The position numbers and the translations under genes were made by a program. Source: Formivibrio sp. (GTDB lineage: Bacteria > Pseudomonadota > Gammaproteobacteria > Burkholderiales > Chitinibacteraceae). Taken from it: 37,163 bases of DNA. The stretch lies in contig JARLJJ010000632.1 in NCBI GenBank assembly GCA_031291275.1, forward strand, positions 1 to 37,163. The letters run 5' to 3'. The notes beneath the pieces are model-generated. The model was given only the letters and a program-made list of their open reading frames with translations. It did not search any database and was not told the origin of the DNA. Positions 1 through 7,785 of this stretch are shown here, in pieces; the stretch's first letter is position 1, and each line of letters begins with the position of its first letter.

Positions 1-311
1 GACGGCTCTTCTTCCGGCTTTGCTTCAAACTTTACATTGTGCTTGAGCAGCGTATCCACCAGTCGATAATCGAAAGGGGCAAAGGATGAAAAGGTCGTAC
101 CATCGGTACGTTTGCCACGAATCCATTGGCCACGCAGTGGATAGCCTTCGATTGAAACCGTGGCAACTTTATCCGCCTCGACTTCAACCATAAATTGCGA
201 ATAGGCCACTACCGGAGCAGTATCTTGCCGCTTGGTAAACTGGTTAAACACCGTCATCAGCACCAAGCCGACTATCAACCAGATGGCGACATTCTTGCCA
301 ATATTATTCAC
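1..311 (-). CDS. ftsH: ATP-dependent zinc metalloprotease FtsH (N-terminal part)
   Basis: Membrane-anchored AAA+ protease that degrades misfolded membrane proteins and selected cytosolic regulators. Only the first 103 codons are present; the gene runs off the left edge. The GTG start at 311 gives MNNIGKNVAIWLIVGLVL, a short basic N-terminus followed at once by the first transmembrane helix (about residues 8-23). This is followed by the periplasmic domain, including a YSQFMVEV segment and ending in KPEEEP, as in betaproteobacterial FtsH. An AGGAG Shine-Dalgarno lies just upstream. The gene follows rlmE on the same strand with a 54-base gap that contains a small GC hairpin (327-341). The rlmE-ftsH pair divergent from yhbY is a widely conserved arrangement. 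The AAA and protease domains lie outside the window, so the call rests on the N-terminus and synteny. Confidence 0.93.
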   Translation of the reverse strand, partial: MNNIGKNVAIWLIVGLVLMTVFNQFTKRQDTAPVVAYSQFMVEVEADKVATVSIEGYPLRGQWIRGKRTDGTTFSSFAPFDYRLVDTLLKHNVKFEAKPEEEP

Positions 312-365
312 GCATTGACTCCTGTTGCCCGACAACCGGGCGGTTTCAAGCCTGATTTTACTCCG

Positions 366-986
366 TCAGACTTTTTTCTGTTTGCCGAGCAGATAAATTT
401 CATTACTTCGATCACGCGAGGCCTTGGGCTTGCGCGATACCACAACCGAGAATTGATCGCGCATCGCAGCCATGAACTCATTAAATCCATACCCCTGAAA
501 GACCTTGACCAAAAAACTGCCTCCAGGTTTCAAGTGATCCTGCGAAAATTCGAGCGCAAGTTCACAAAGGTAGATGCTTCGCGCCTGATCTGTTACCGCA
601 TTACCGGTGATATTGGGTGCCATATCGGAAATCACAAGATCCAATTGTCGGTCACCGAGCATCTCGACAAACTGACCGAGCACTTCTGCGTCGCGAAAAT
701 CCCCTTGCAGGAACTCAACACCCGGAATCGGATGCATTTCAAGAATATCCAGTGCAAAAATCCGGCCCGAATTACCGACAACCGTACTTGCCACCTGAGA
801 CCAGCTCCCAGGAGTTGCCCCAAGATCAGCCACCCACAGTCCGGGCTTTAATAGATGATCCTTGTCGTTAATTTCCAGCAGTTTGTAAGCTGCGCGCGCA
901 CGGTAACCATCCTTTTGCGCCAACTGGACATAGTGATCGTTTACGTGTTCGTGCAACCAAGCGTTGCTGGTCTTGCTGCGTGCCAT
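366..986 (-). CDS. rlmE: 23S rRNA (uridine-2'-O-)-methyltransferase RlmE
   Basis: Methylates the 2'-O of U2552 in the A-loop of 23S rRNA on the 50S particle, using S-adenosylmethionine. At 206 aa it is close to the 209 aa of the E. coli protein. The Rossmann SAM motif is DLGATPGSW (residues 54-62). The family's K-D-K-E catalytic tetrad is visible as K35 (AAYKLLEI), D121 (VISDMAPN), K161 (FLVKVFQG) and E196 (SNEIYLL). It precedes ftsH on the same strand and is divergent from yhbY, only 36 bases away. A TTGACA hexamer lies on its strand at 1017-1022, but no good -10 box follows, so the promoter is not certain. ATG at 986 is the only sensible start. Confidence 0.97.
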   Translation of the reverse strand: MARSKTSNAWLHEHVNDHYVQLAQKDGYRARAAYKLLEINDKDHLLKPGLWVADLGATPGSWSQVASTVVGNSGRIFALDILEMHPIPGVEFLQGDFRDAEVLGQFVEMLGDRQLDLVISDMAPNITGNAVTDQARSIYLCELALEFSQDHLKPGGSFLVKVFQGYGFNEFMAAMRDQFSVVVSRKPKASRDRSNEIYLLGKQKKV

Positions 987-1022
987 CGGGTAGAATTGCC
1001 TGCTTTTTCAAGGAATTGTCAA

Positions 1023-1331
1023 ATGATTGAACTTACGTCGGACCAGCGTCGGTATCTGAAGAGCCTCGCCCACCATCTTAACCCAGTGGTGATGATTGGC
1101 AACAACGGACTGACCGATGCCGTGATTCGTGAAATTGCTGTTAGTCTTGATGCGCACGAACTTATCAAGATTCGCGTACTCGGCGACGACCGGGCATTGC
1201 GTGAACAATACCTGCAACAAATCTGTACTGATCTCGATGCGGCCGCCGTCCAGCACATTGGCAAATTGTTATTGATTTACCGTCCTGGCGTAGAAGACAA
1301 ACGAAAAATTGTGCTGCCGAAAAAGAAGTAA
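1023..1331 (+). CDS. yhbY: Ribosome assembly RNA-binding protein YhbY (CRM domain)
   Basis: Small RNA-binding protein of the CRM family, associated with pre-50S ribosomal particles. It has 102 aa and begins MIELTSDQRRYLKSLAHHL. The GNNG loop (MIGNNGLTDAVI, about residues 26-37) is the GxxG RNA-contact motif of the fold, and the C-terminus is basic (DKRKIVLPKKK). I start it at the ATG at 1023 rather than at further upstream codons in the same frame, because AAGGAA lies seven bases before it and family members begin at this point. A TAGAAT hexamer at 991-996 could be its -10 box; no convincing -35 accompanies it. Divergent from rlmE, convergent with the DUF4149 gene. Confidence 0.95.
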   Translation: MIELTSDQRRYLKSLAHHLNPVVMIGNNGLTDAVIREIAVSLDAHELIKIRVLGDDRALREQYLQQICTDLDAAAVQHIGKLLLIYRPGVEDKRKIVLPKKK

Positions 1332-1387
1332 GACTGAAATGAGCAGCAAAGGGTGGCAGCGCAGCATGTTCAACACTGCCCCACCCA

Positions 1388-1825
1388 CTACTTCCCGCCC
1401 TCTCCCCACACATACAGCACGCCCAGCACACTCTGCACCAAACAAATCAGACTGGAGATTGTGTGCCAGCTGGATAGTCCGCCACCAAACACACCCTCTG
1501 TGGCATTACTGACCGCAGGTTTAAAGCTGGCAATAATGGGAAAAACCGCAAATTGATTGATCAATGTGCACGTCAACATGCCAATCACCAACCATAACAT
1601 TCCCGAGCGAAACGCCCGAAATCCATCAACCCAAATCCACCAAATTGCCAGATAGATTCCTGCAACGACACCAACCCAGCCAATCGCATTGAACATCTTT
1701 CCTGCCAGCATGCCGGCGACGGATTTATCAACACTGCCAAACAGGATCGGCGCAACGATCACACCGATCACCCACATTCCGCCAATCCAAAGTGCGGTCA
1801 AAATACTTTTGAGTTTGCTTCCCAT
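1388..1825 (-). CDS. DUF4149 family membrane protein
   Basis: Small integral membrane protein of unknown function. From the ATG at 1825 it has 145 aa and begins MGSKLKSILTALWIGGMWVIG, the usual DUF4149 opening. Four hydrophobic segments can be drawn: about residues 7-30, 44-66, 72-95 and 118-140. A TTG codon at 1834 in the same frame would add three residues. Neither start has a Shine-Dalgarno. By contrast, a strong AGGAGGAGGTG precedes an overlapping short ORF in another frame at 1860 (see findings). It lies downstream of greA on the same strand, 70 bases after its stop, and may be read from the same transcript. Function cannot be inferred beyond membrane localisation. Confidence 0.85.
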   Translation of the reverse strand: MGSKLKSILTALWIGGMWVIGVIVAPILFGSVDKSVAGMLAGKMFNAIGWVGVVAGIYLAIWWIWVDGFRAFRSGMLWLVIGMLTCTLINQFAVFPIIASFKPAVSNATEGVFGGGLSSWHTISSLICLVQSVLGVLYVWGEGGK

Positions 1826-1860
1826 AATGTGCAAGACGCGAGGAGGTTTATGTAGGTCAT
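1798..1860 (-). other. Candidate upstream ORF (20 codons) overlapping the DUF4149 start
   Basis: On the minus strand an AGGAGG-rich Shine-Dalgarno (about 1869-1877) is followed six bases later by ATG at 1860. This opens a 20-residue frame, MTYINLLASCTLWEANSKVF, that stops with TGA at 1798-1800, inside the DUF4149 gene and in a different frame from it. It is either a leader peptide that controls or couples translation of DUF4149, or a chance frame next to a strong ribosome binding site. No homology is recognised. Confidence 0.35.
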
Positions 1861-1875
1861 AGTGTACACCTCCTC
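1840..1875 (-). promoter_or_regulatory. Hairpin pairing the greA-DUF4149 intergenic Shine-Dalgarno
   Basis: Perfect 8-base inverted repeat GAGGAGGT (1840-1847) and ACCTCCTC (1868-1875), separated by 20 bases. In the minus-strand RNA the left arm is the strong Shine-Dalgarno itself and the right arm lies within codons 5-7 of the small upstream ORF. Folding would therefore hide the ribosome binding site. There is no T-run after it, so it is not a terminator. Confidence 0.5.
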
Positions 1876-1895
1876 CTCACACGTCATTCCCTCTC

Positions 1896-2378
1896 TCAGA
1901 TGTACTTAACATCCAGCACTTCAAACTCGCGAATACCACCCGGCGCTTGCACTTCAGCAACATCGCCCGCGTATTTCCCGATCAATGCCCGGGCAATTGG
2001 ACTGGAAACCGAAATCTTTCCTGACTTCAGATCCGCCTCATCATCACCAACAATTTGGTAGGTCACATTTGAGCCTGCATCGAGATCCTCAAGAGCCACA
2101 GTCGCACCAAATACGACACGCCCCTCTGCCGTCACTGCCAAATCCGCAGGATCGATCACTTGCGCATTGGAAAGCTTACTCTCCACCTCGGCAATTCTAC
2201 CTTCGATAAATCCTTGCTTCTCTTTGGCCGCATCGTATTCCGCATTTTCGGAAAGATCGCCGTGCGAGCGTGCTTCCGCAATCGCAGCAATTACGGCAGG
2301 ACGCTCTACGCTTTTCAAGCGCTGCAATTCCGTCTTGAGTTTTTCTACACCAACCACCGTTAGCGGGGTCTTGATCAT
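1896..2378 (-). CDS. greA: Transcription elongation factor GreA
   Basis: Stimulates the RNA-cleavage activity of backtracked RNA polymerase through the secondary channel. It has 160 aa against a family norm of about 158. The N-terminal coiled-coil hairpin (residues about 1-75) carries the acidic tip motif [16 protein letters not shown], whose Asp and Glu help position the catalytic Mg ion. The C-terminal FKBP-like domain ends [19 protein letters not shown], as expected. ATG at 2378 is preceded by GAGGAG at a good distance. A perfect 11-bp hairpin followed by a T-rich stretch lies 45-70 bases upstream of the start, between carB and greA. It either ends carB transcription or acts in the greA leader. 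Confidence 0.97.
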   Translation of the reverse strand: MIKTPLTVVGVEKLKTELQRLKSVERPAVIAAIAEARSHGDLSENAEYDAAKEKQGFIEGRIAEVESKLSNAQVIDPADLAVTAEGRVVFGATVALEDLDAGSNVTYQIVGDDEADLKSGKISVSSPIARALIGKYAGDVAEVQAPGGIREFEVLDVKYI

Positions 2379-2414
2379 ATCGTTTTGCTCCTCGCGGTCG
2401 TCCGTCCCCGCGCC

Positions 2415-2447
2415 AAAAGAAGAGCCGCCGTCCCTTGGGACGGCGGC
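2415..2447 (-). terminator. Intrinsic terminator between carB and greA
   Basis: Perfect 11-bp inverted repeat GCCGCCGTCCC (2424-2434) / GGGACGGCGGC (2437-2447) with a two-base centre. In minus-strand RNA it is followed by UCUUCUUUU. It is positioned to end carAB transcripts 24 bases after the carB stop, but it also sits in the possible leader of greA. Confidence 0.8.
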
Positions 2448-2470
2448 CTGTTGTCATGACCGTTACGTTA

Positions 2471-5400
2471 TCAGGCTTTGATACGTGAGTGCAAGCCCTG
2501 AACGTCGTAAACGCGCATTTCGCCAAGATCGCGCATCCCCAAGCATGCAGCACGAGCCCCTGCGAGCGTGGTATACACCGGCAACTTGGCCTTAAGCGAC
2601 TCATGACGAATCGAGTATGAATCTTGAATGGCCTGGCGACGTTCATCCACCGTATTGATGATCATGGCCATTTCGCCATTTTTGATCATATCCACGATAT
2701 GCGGTCGCCCTTCCATCACCTTGTTTACCGCATGGACTGCAACACCCCCTGCAGAAATCGTTGCTGCCGTTCCTTTTGTGGCATAAACCTTGAAGCCAAG
2801 CTGCACCAAGATGCTCGCACATTCAACGACACCTGGCTTATCACCCTCACGCACCGAGATAAACACATTGCCCGAGGTCGGTAATGTCACGCCAGCAGCC
2901 AACTGGCTTTTTACAAAGGCTTCAGCAAAGGTATCACCCACGCCCATGACTTCGCCAGTCGACTTCATTTCCGGCCCAAGAATAGTATCCACCCCCGGGA
3001 ACTTGACAAAGGGGAATACCGCCTCCTTGACCGAGAAGTAAGGGGGAATCACTTCATGCAAAACACCCTGACTTTGCAACGACTGTCCAGCCATGCAACG
3101 CGCTGCAATCTTGGCAAGCGGCAGGCTGGTTGCCTTGGAAACGTAAGGCACGGTACGCGATGCACGTGGATTCACTTCAAGCACATACACAACCGATTCG
3201 CCGTTCTGCTGCTGAATCGCAAACTGCACATTCATCAGACCGATCACTTTCAGCGCCAGCGCCATTTGCACGGTCTGACGACGCAATTCGTCCTGAATTT
3301 CTTTCGACAAGCTGTACGGCGGCAACGAGCACGCCGAATCACCCGAATGCACCCCAGCCTGCTCAATGTGTTCCATAATGCCGCCGATCAGCACTTCCGT
3401 GCCGTCGGAAATTGCATCCACATCCACTTCAATCGCATCATTCAAAAAGCGATCAAGCAGCACGGGGCTGTCGTTGGAAACCTTTACCGCTTCACGCATA
3501 TAGCGGGCCAAGTCCTCCTCGGAATGCACAATCTGCATGGCACGACCACCCAGCACATAGGATGGGCGAACCACCAGTGGGTAGCCGAGCTTTTCAGCCA
3601 ATACCAGCGCATCTTTTTCGGTACGCGCTGTCGCGTTCGGCGGTTGGCGCAGACCCAAATCTTGCAACAGCCTCTGGAAACGTTCGCGATCTTCGGCCGC
3701 ATCGATCATGTCCGGACTGGTACCGATAATAGGTACGCCATTGGCTTCCAGCGCACGCGCCAACTTCAACGGAGTTTGACCGCCATACTGAACAATTACG
3801 CCAACCGGCTTTTCCACATTGACGATTTCCAGCACGTCTTCCAGCGTCAGCGGCTCAAAATACAAGCGGTCGGAGGTATCGTAGTCAGTTGAAACAGTTT
3901 CCGGATTGCAGTTGACCATGATGGTTTCGTAACCATCTTCGCGCAGCGCCAACGCCGCATGCACACAGCAATAATCGAACTCGATCCCTTGGCCAATCCG
4001 GTTAGGACCACCACCCAGCACCATGATTTTCTTGGCATTGGTTGGGGCGGCTTCGCATTCTTCCTCGTAGGTCGAATACATGTAAGCCGTATTGGTGGCG
4101 AATTCGGCTGCACAGGTATCTACACGCTTGTACACGGGGCGGATATTGAAAGCATGGCGCGCCTTGCGCACTGCCGCTTGATCACACCCGAGCAAGGTTG
4201 CCAAACGGCGGTCGGAGAACCCCTTACGCTTGAGCTTGCGGAATGTTGCTGCGTCGATTTGATCGACACGCTGGCCGCGCAAAGCTGCTTCGTCTTTCAG
4301 CAAATCTTCAATCTGCACCAGGAACCAACGGTCGATCTTGGTGAGCAGATAGATGTCTTCCAGACTCAAACCAATACGGAAAGCATCCGCGACATACCAC
4401 AAACGTTCCGGACCAGGACTGACAATTTCAGCCTCGATTTTGGCGCGATCCGTGGTGATTTCGTCAAAGCCGGACATGCCAGTTTCGAGGCCGCGCAGGG
4501 CTTTTTGCAGCGATTCCTGCTGCGTGCGGCCAATCGCCATCACTTCACCGACCGACTTCATTTGCGTAGTCAGACGATCATTGGCTTGCGGGAATTTTTC
4601 AAACGCGAAACGCGGAATCTTGGTGACAACGTAGTCGATCGAAGGCTCAAAAGAGGCCGGCGTCAGGCCGCCTGTGATGTCGTTCTTCAGTTCGTCCAGC
4701 GTGTAACCGACCGCCAACTTGGCCGCCACCTTGGCAATCGGGAAACCGGTTGCCTTGGACGCCAGTGCCGACGAGCGCGATACCCGCGGATTCATTTCAA
4801 TCACGATCATGCGGCCATCGTCTGGATTAACCGAGAACTGCACATTAGAACCACCAGTATCAACACCGATTTCACGCAACACCGCGATTGAGGCATTACG
4901 CAGAATCTGATATTCCTTGTCGGTCAGTGTTTGTGCCGGGGCAACGGTAATCGAATCGCCGGTATGCACACCCATCGGGTCCAAGTTTTCGATCGAGCAG
5001 ACGATGATGCAGTTGTCGTTGCGGTCACGAACGACTTCCATTTCATACTCTTTCCAACCCAGCAGCGATTCTTCGATCAACAATTCCTTGGTCGGGGAAA
5101 GGTCCAGACCTCGGGTACAGATTTCGATGAACTCTTCAATATTGTAGGCAATGCCGCCGCCCGAACCACCCATCGTGAACGACGGGCGAATAATGGCCGG
5201 GAAACCAGTCTGTTGTTGAGCCGCCAGCGCTTCTTCGAGCGTATGGGCAATCGCCGAGCGAGCTGAACCCAGGCCGATCTTGGTCATCGCGGCTTTGAAT
5301 TTCTGGCGGTCTTCCGCCTTGTCGATGGCTTCAGGCTGCGCGCCGATCAGCTCGACCTTGTATTTGTCGAGTACGCCGTGGTGCCACAAATCCAGCGCGC

Positions 5401-5692
5401 AATTGAGCGCAGTCTGACCACCCATGGTCGGTAAAATCGCGTCCGGGCGTTCTTTTTCAATGATTTTTTCGACAATCTGCCAGGTAATCGGCTCGATGTA
5501 GGTCACGTCCGCCATATTCGGATCGGTCATGATCGTAGCCGGATTCGAGTTAACCAGAATGACCTTGTACCCCTCTTCACGCAGCGCTTTGCAGGCTTGT
5601 GCACCGGAGTAATCGAATTCGCAGGCCTGGCCGATAATGATCGGACCAGCGCCAATAATCAGGATGGATTTAATGTCTGTACGTTTCGGCAT
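2471..5692 (-). CDS. carB: Carbamoyl-phosphate synthase, large subunit
   Basis: Synthesises carbamoyl phosphate from bicarbonate, two ATP and ammonia delivered from CarA, feeding arginine and pyrimidine synthesis. It has 1073 aa, identical in length to the E. coli protein. The two internally repeated synthetase halves are visible. The first starts with [22 protein letters not shown] and contains the ATP-grasp segment [18 protein letters not shown]. The second restarts with [19 protein letters not shown] and contains [16 protein letters not shown]. Between them is the oligomerisation domain, and the last about 140 residues form the MGS-like allosteric domain ([20 protein letters not shown]), which binds UMP and ornithine in enterics. 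It lies 10 bases after carA, so the two are co-transcribed. Confidence 0.99.
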   Translation of the reverse strand: MPKRTDIKSILIIGAGPIIIGQACEFDYSGAQACKALREEGYKVILVNSNPATIMTDPNMADVTYIEPITWQIVEKIIEKERPDAILPTMGGQTALNCALDLWHHGVLDKYKVELIGAQPEAIDKAEDRQKFKAAMTKIGLGSARSAIAHTLEEALAAQQQTGFPAIIRPSFTMGGSGGGIAYNIEEFIEICTRGLDLSPTKELLIEESLLGWKEYEMEVVRDRNDNCIIVCSIENLDPMGVHTGDSITVAPAQTLTDKEYQILRNASIAVLREIGVDTGGSNVQFSVNPDDGRMIVIEMNPRVSRSSALASKATGFPIAKVAAKLAVGYTLDELKNDITGGLTPASFEPSIDYVVTKIPRFAFEKFPQANDRLTTQMKSVGEVMAIGRTQQESLQKALRGLETGMSGFDEITTDRAKIEAEIVSPGPERLWYVADAFRIGLSLEDIYLLTKIDRWFLVQIEDLLKDEAALRGQRVDQIDAATFRKLKRKGFSDRRLATLLGCDQAAVRKARHAFNIRPVYKRVDTCAAEFATNTAYMYSTYEEECEAAPTNAKKIMVLGGGPNRIGQGIEFDYCCVHAALALREDGYETIMVNCNPETVSTDYDTSDRLYFEPLTLEDVLEIVNVEKPVGVIVQYGGQTPLKLARALEANGVPIIGTSPDMIDAAEDRERFQRLLQDLGLRQPPNATARTEKDALVLAEKLGYPLVVRPSYVLGGRAMQIVHSEEDLARYMREAVKVSNDSPVLLDRFLNDAIEVDVDAISDGTEVLIGGIMEHIEQAGVHSGDSACSLPPYSLSKEIQDELRRQTVQMALALKVIGLMNVQFAIQQQNGESVVYVLEVNPRASRTVPYVSKATSLPLAKIAARCMAGQSLQSQGVLHEVIPPYFSVKEAVFPFVKFPGVDTILGPEMKSTGEVMGVGDTFAEAFVKSQLAAGVTLPTSGNVFISVREGDKPGVVECASILVQLGFKVYATKGTAATISAGGVAVHAVNKVMEGRPHIVDMIKNGEMAMIINTVDERRQAIQDSYSIRHESLKAKLPVYTTLAGARAACLGMRDLGEMRVYDVQGLHSRIKA

Positions 5693-5702
5693 TGCTTAAC
5701 CT

Positions 5703-6830
5703 TTACTTGTGCCCAGCCATCGCGGCGATAAACTTGTCGAAAAGATAGGCCACATCGTGCGGGCCAGGACTGGCTTCCGGGTGGCCCTGGAAGCTGAACG
5801 CCGGCTTATCGGTCAGTGCGATGCCCTGCACTGTACCGTCAAACAGGGAACGGTGCGTCACGCGCACATTGGCTGGCAGACTGGTTTCATCCACCTGAAA
5901 GCCATGATTCTGGCTGGTAATCATCACATGCTTGTTATCCAGATCCTGCACCGGATGGTTTGCGCCATGATGGCCAAACTTCATCTTGCTGGTCTTGCCA
6001 CCCGCAGCAATACCAAGCAACTGATGCCCGAGGCAAATACCGAATACCGGCACATTTTTCTCAAGGAATGTTTTGATCGCTGCAATCGCATAGTCACACG
6101 GTTCTGGGTCTCCAGGGCCATTGGAGAGGAAGATGCCATCGGGATTCATGGCCAGCACTTCACTGGCCGGTGTTTGCGCCGGAACCACCGTCAAATGGCA
6201 ACCACGCTCGGACAGCATGCGCAAGATATTGTGCTTCACCCCAAAATCGTACGCGACCACCTTGAATTTCGGATGCGACTGGAGCGGATACCCCACTCCC
6301 AGGCGCCATTCACGAATATCCCACTCATAGGACTTATCACAGGATACAACCTTGGCCAGATCCTGCCCTGCCATGAAACCAAATGATTTGGCTTTTTCAA
6401 CAGCAGCTGCCGCATCAATGGTATCGCCCGTCATGATGCAGCCAGGCTGGGCGCCTTTCTCCCGCAAGATACGCGTGAGCTTGCGGGTATCAATATCAGC
6501 GATCGCTACGGTCTTGTTCAGAACCAGATACTCAGACAAGCCCATTTCAGCCCGGAAATTGGAATGCAGCAAAGGCAGATCACGAATAATCAGACCTGCT
6601 GCGAAAACACCACGCGATTCGGCATCTTCCGAATTCACACCATAGTTTCCGACATGCGGATAGGTCAACGTGACAAGTTGGTGGCAGTAAGAGGGATCGG
6701 TCAGAATTTCCTGATAGCCGGTCATTGCGGTATTAAAAACAACTTCGCCAATAGTTTCGCCATCGGCGCCTATCGAGGTACCGTGAAACAAAGTGCCGTC
6801 GGCAAGTGCGAGAAGTGCTGGTTTGGACAC
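5703..6830 (-). CDS. carA: Carbamoyl-phosphate synthase, small (glutaminase) subunit
   Basis: Glutamine amidotransferase subunit that releases ammonia for CarB. It has 375 aa. The N-terminal CarA domain ([28 protein letters not shown]) is followed by a class I GATase domain. The catalytic triad reads as C266 in GICLGHQLL with H350 and E352 in GHPEASPGP. The GTG start at 6830 is set by GGAG seven bases upstream and by family alignment. A promoter-like pair and a hairpin with T-tail lie in the 154-base leader between bamD and carA, suggesting attenuation. A second small hairpin (6841-6855) abuts the Shine-Dalgarno. It forms an operon with carB. Confidence 0.99.
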   Translation of the reverse strand: MSKPALLALADGTLFHGTSIGADGETIGEVVFNTAMTGYQEILTDPSYCHQLVTLTYPHVGNYGVNSEDAESRGVFAAGLIIRDLPLLHSNFRAEMGLSEYLVLNKTVAIADIDTRKLTRILREKGAQPGCIMTGDTIDAAAAVEKAKSFGFMAGQDLAKVVSCDKSYEWDIREWRLGVGYPLQSHPKFKVVAYDFGVKHNILRMLSERGCHLTVVPAQTPASEVLAMNPDGIFLSNGPGDPEPCDYAIAAIKTFLEKNVPVFGICLGHQLLGIAAGGKTSKMKFGHHGANHPVQDLDNKHVMITSQNHGFQVDETSLPANVRVTHRSLFDGTVQGIALTDKPAFSFQGHPEASPGPHDVAYLFDKFIAAMAGHK

Positions 6831-6882
6831 TGGCGGCTCCTGGGCATTGCGCCCAAAAAGTGATTTTCCGGATACGCATGTA

Positions 6883-6914
6883 GAAAAACGGGATAGACGA
6901 ACCCATCCCGTTTT
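6883..6914 (-). terminator. Rho-independent terminator / candidate attenuator in the carA leader
   Basis: AAAACGGGAT (6885-6894) and ATCCCGTTTT (6905-6914) form a 10-bp stem with a 10-base loop; the minus-strand RNA continues UUUUUC. It lies 70 bases after the bamD stop and 53 bases before the carA start. Because a good sigma-70 promoter lies between bamD and this hairpin, it may control carAB read-through as well as end bamD transcripts. Confidence 0.75.
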
Positions 6915-6934
6915 CGTTGCGCAAAATTGGCTGA

Positions 6935-6963
6935 ATTCTACCGGAAAACCCTAATCCCTTCAA
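6935..6963 (-). promoter_or_regulatory. Candidate sigma-70 promoter for carAB
   Basis: On the minus strand TTGAAG (6958-6963) and TAGAAT (6935-6940) are separated by exactly 17 bases. Predicted initiation is near 6928, just after the bamD stop and upstream of the leader hairpin. Agreement is 4/6 and 5/6 with the consensus. Confidence 0.55.
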
Positions 6964-6984
6964 CGAGACCGCCGGTGAAACCGC

Positions 6985-7785
6985 TTAAATTGGCGACCAC
7001 CACCAACGATCAGACAGAAAATCCTCTTGCAACACCTTGCTATCAGGATAATTTTTCAAGAGCGTGCGTTTTGCGTCATCGCGCAATTGGACCAGACCCA
7101 GCTTGTCGTAAGCAAGCACCATAATGCCCAAGGCTCCTTCCACTTGCTTGGTATTACCGTAGGTCTCGATTAGCAACTTGCCCCGATTGGCGGCTGCCAG
7201 ATAAGCCCCGCGCTTGTAGTAATAATGTGCGACATGCAATTCATGCGTAGCCAACGCGCCAATCAGGTAGCCCATTCGAACACGAGCATCCTGCGCATAT
7301 TTGCTATCGGGGAAACGATTGACCAGCTCCCGATACGCCTCAAATGATTCCTTGGCATTTTTCGGATCGCGCTCGGACATATCCTGCTTCACCAATTGCG
7401 ACATGAACCCTTGCGCCTCATTGAACGCCACCAACCCGCGCAAATACAACGCGTAATCCATACTCGGATGCGTCGGATTCTGCTTCACAAAGCGATCAAT
7501 GGCCACCAAGGACAGCGCAGGCTCCGAATCTTTATAGTCGTTGTAGGCAATCTCAAGTTGCGCCTGCTGGGCATAGCGACCATAAGGGAAACGCGCCTCT
7601 AATTTTTCCAAAAGCTTGTTTGAATGATCATAATTTTTGATTGCCTGCTCGTCCTTGGCTTCCGAATAAATCTTTTCCGCACTCCAGCCGCGGGTTTCGT
7701 CATTTTCATCCGGACTAGCGGAACAGCCGGCAATAAAAAGAGCCAGGCAGGCAGCAGCAAGGATTCGGGTTAGAATCTGGTTCAT
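6985..7785 (-). CDS. bamD: Outer membrane protein assembly lipoprotein BamD
   Basis: Essential lipoprotein of the BAM complex, which inserts beta-barrel proteins into the outer membrane. From ATG at 7785 it has 266 aa. The signal peptide ends in the lipobox IAGC with Cys21 as the lipidated residue; Ser at +2 predicts outer membrane sorting. The mature part is built of TPR-like helical repeats, with typical segments SAEKIYSEAKDE, RFPYGRYAQQAQLEIAY and RFPDSKYAQDARVRMGYL. A TTG at 7797 would extend it by four residues, but ATG is preferred. Its start codon overlaps that of divergent rluD. A perfect TATAAT on its strand at 7812-7817, inside rluD, is the likely -10 box. Confidence 0.95.
   Translation of the reverse strand: MNQILTRILAAACLALFIAGCSASPDENDETRGWSAEKIYSEAKDEQAIKNYDHSNKLLEKLEARFPYGRYAQQAQLEIAYNDYKDSEPALSLVAIDRFVKQNPTHPSMDYALYLRGLVAFNEAQGFMSQLVKQDMSERDPKNAKESFEAYRELVNRFPDSKYAQDARVRMGYLIGALATHELHVAHYYYKRGAYLAAANRGKLLIETYGNTKQVEGALGIMVLAYDKLGLVQLRDDAKRTLLKNYPDSKVLQEDFLSDRWWWSPI

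Noticed and set aside
195..851. Open frame of 218 codons on the plus strand over ftsH and rlmE
   Set aside because: It runs antisense across two well supported genes and the gap between them.
1017..1022. TTGACA on the minus strand as a -35 box for rlmE
   Set aside because: No acceptable -10 hexamer at 16-19 bases; the putative start would also lie within the first codons of rlmE.
1352..1387. GC-rich inverted repeat after yhbY (GGGTGG...CCACCC) considered as a terminator
   Set aside because: The stem is broken by a bulge and no T-run follows on either strand.
3959..4891. Long open frame (310 codons) on the plus strand inside carB
   Set aside because: It is antisense to carB, whose protein matches its family end to end; the plus-strand translation has no recognisable domain. 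The same applies to the open frame at 3056-3892.
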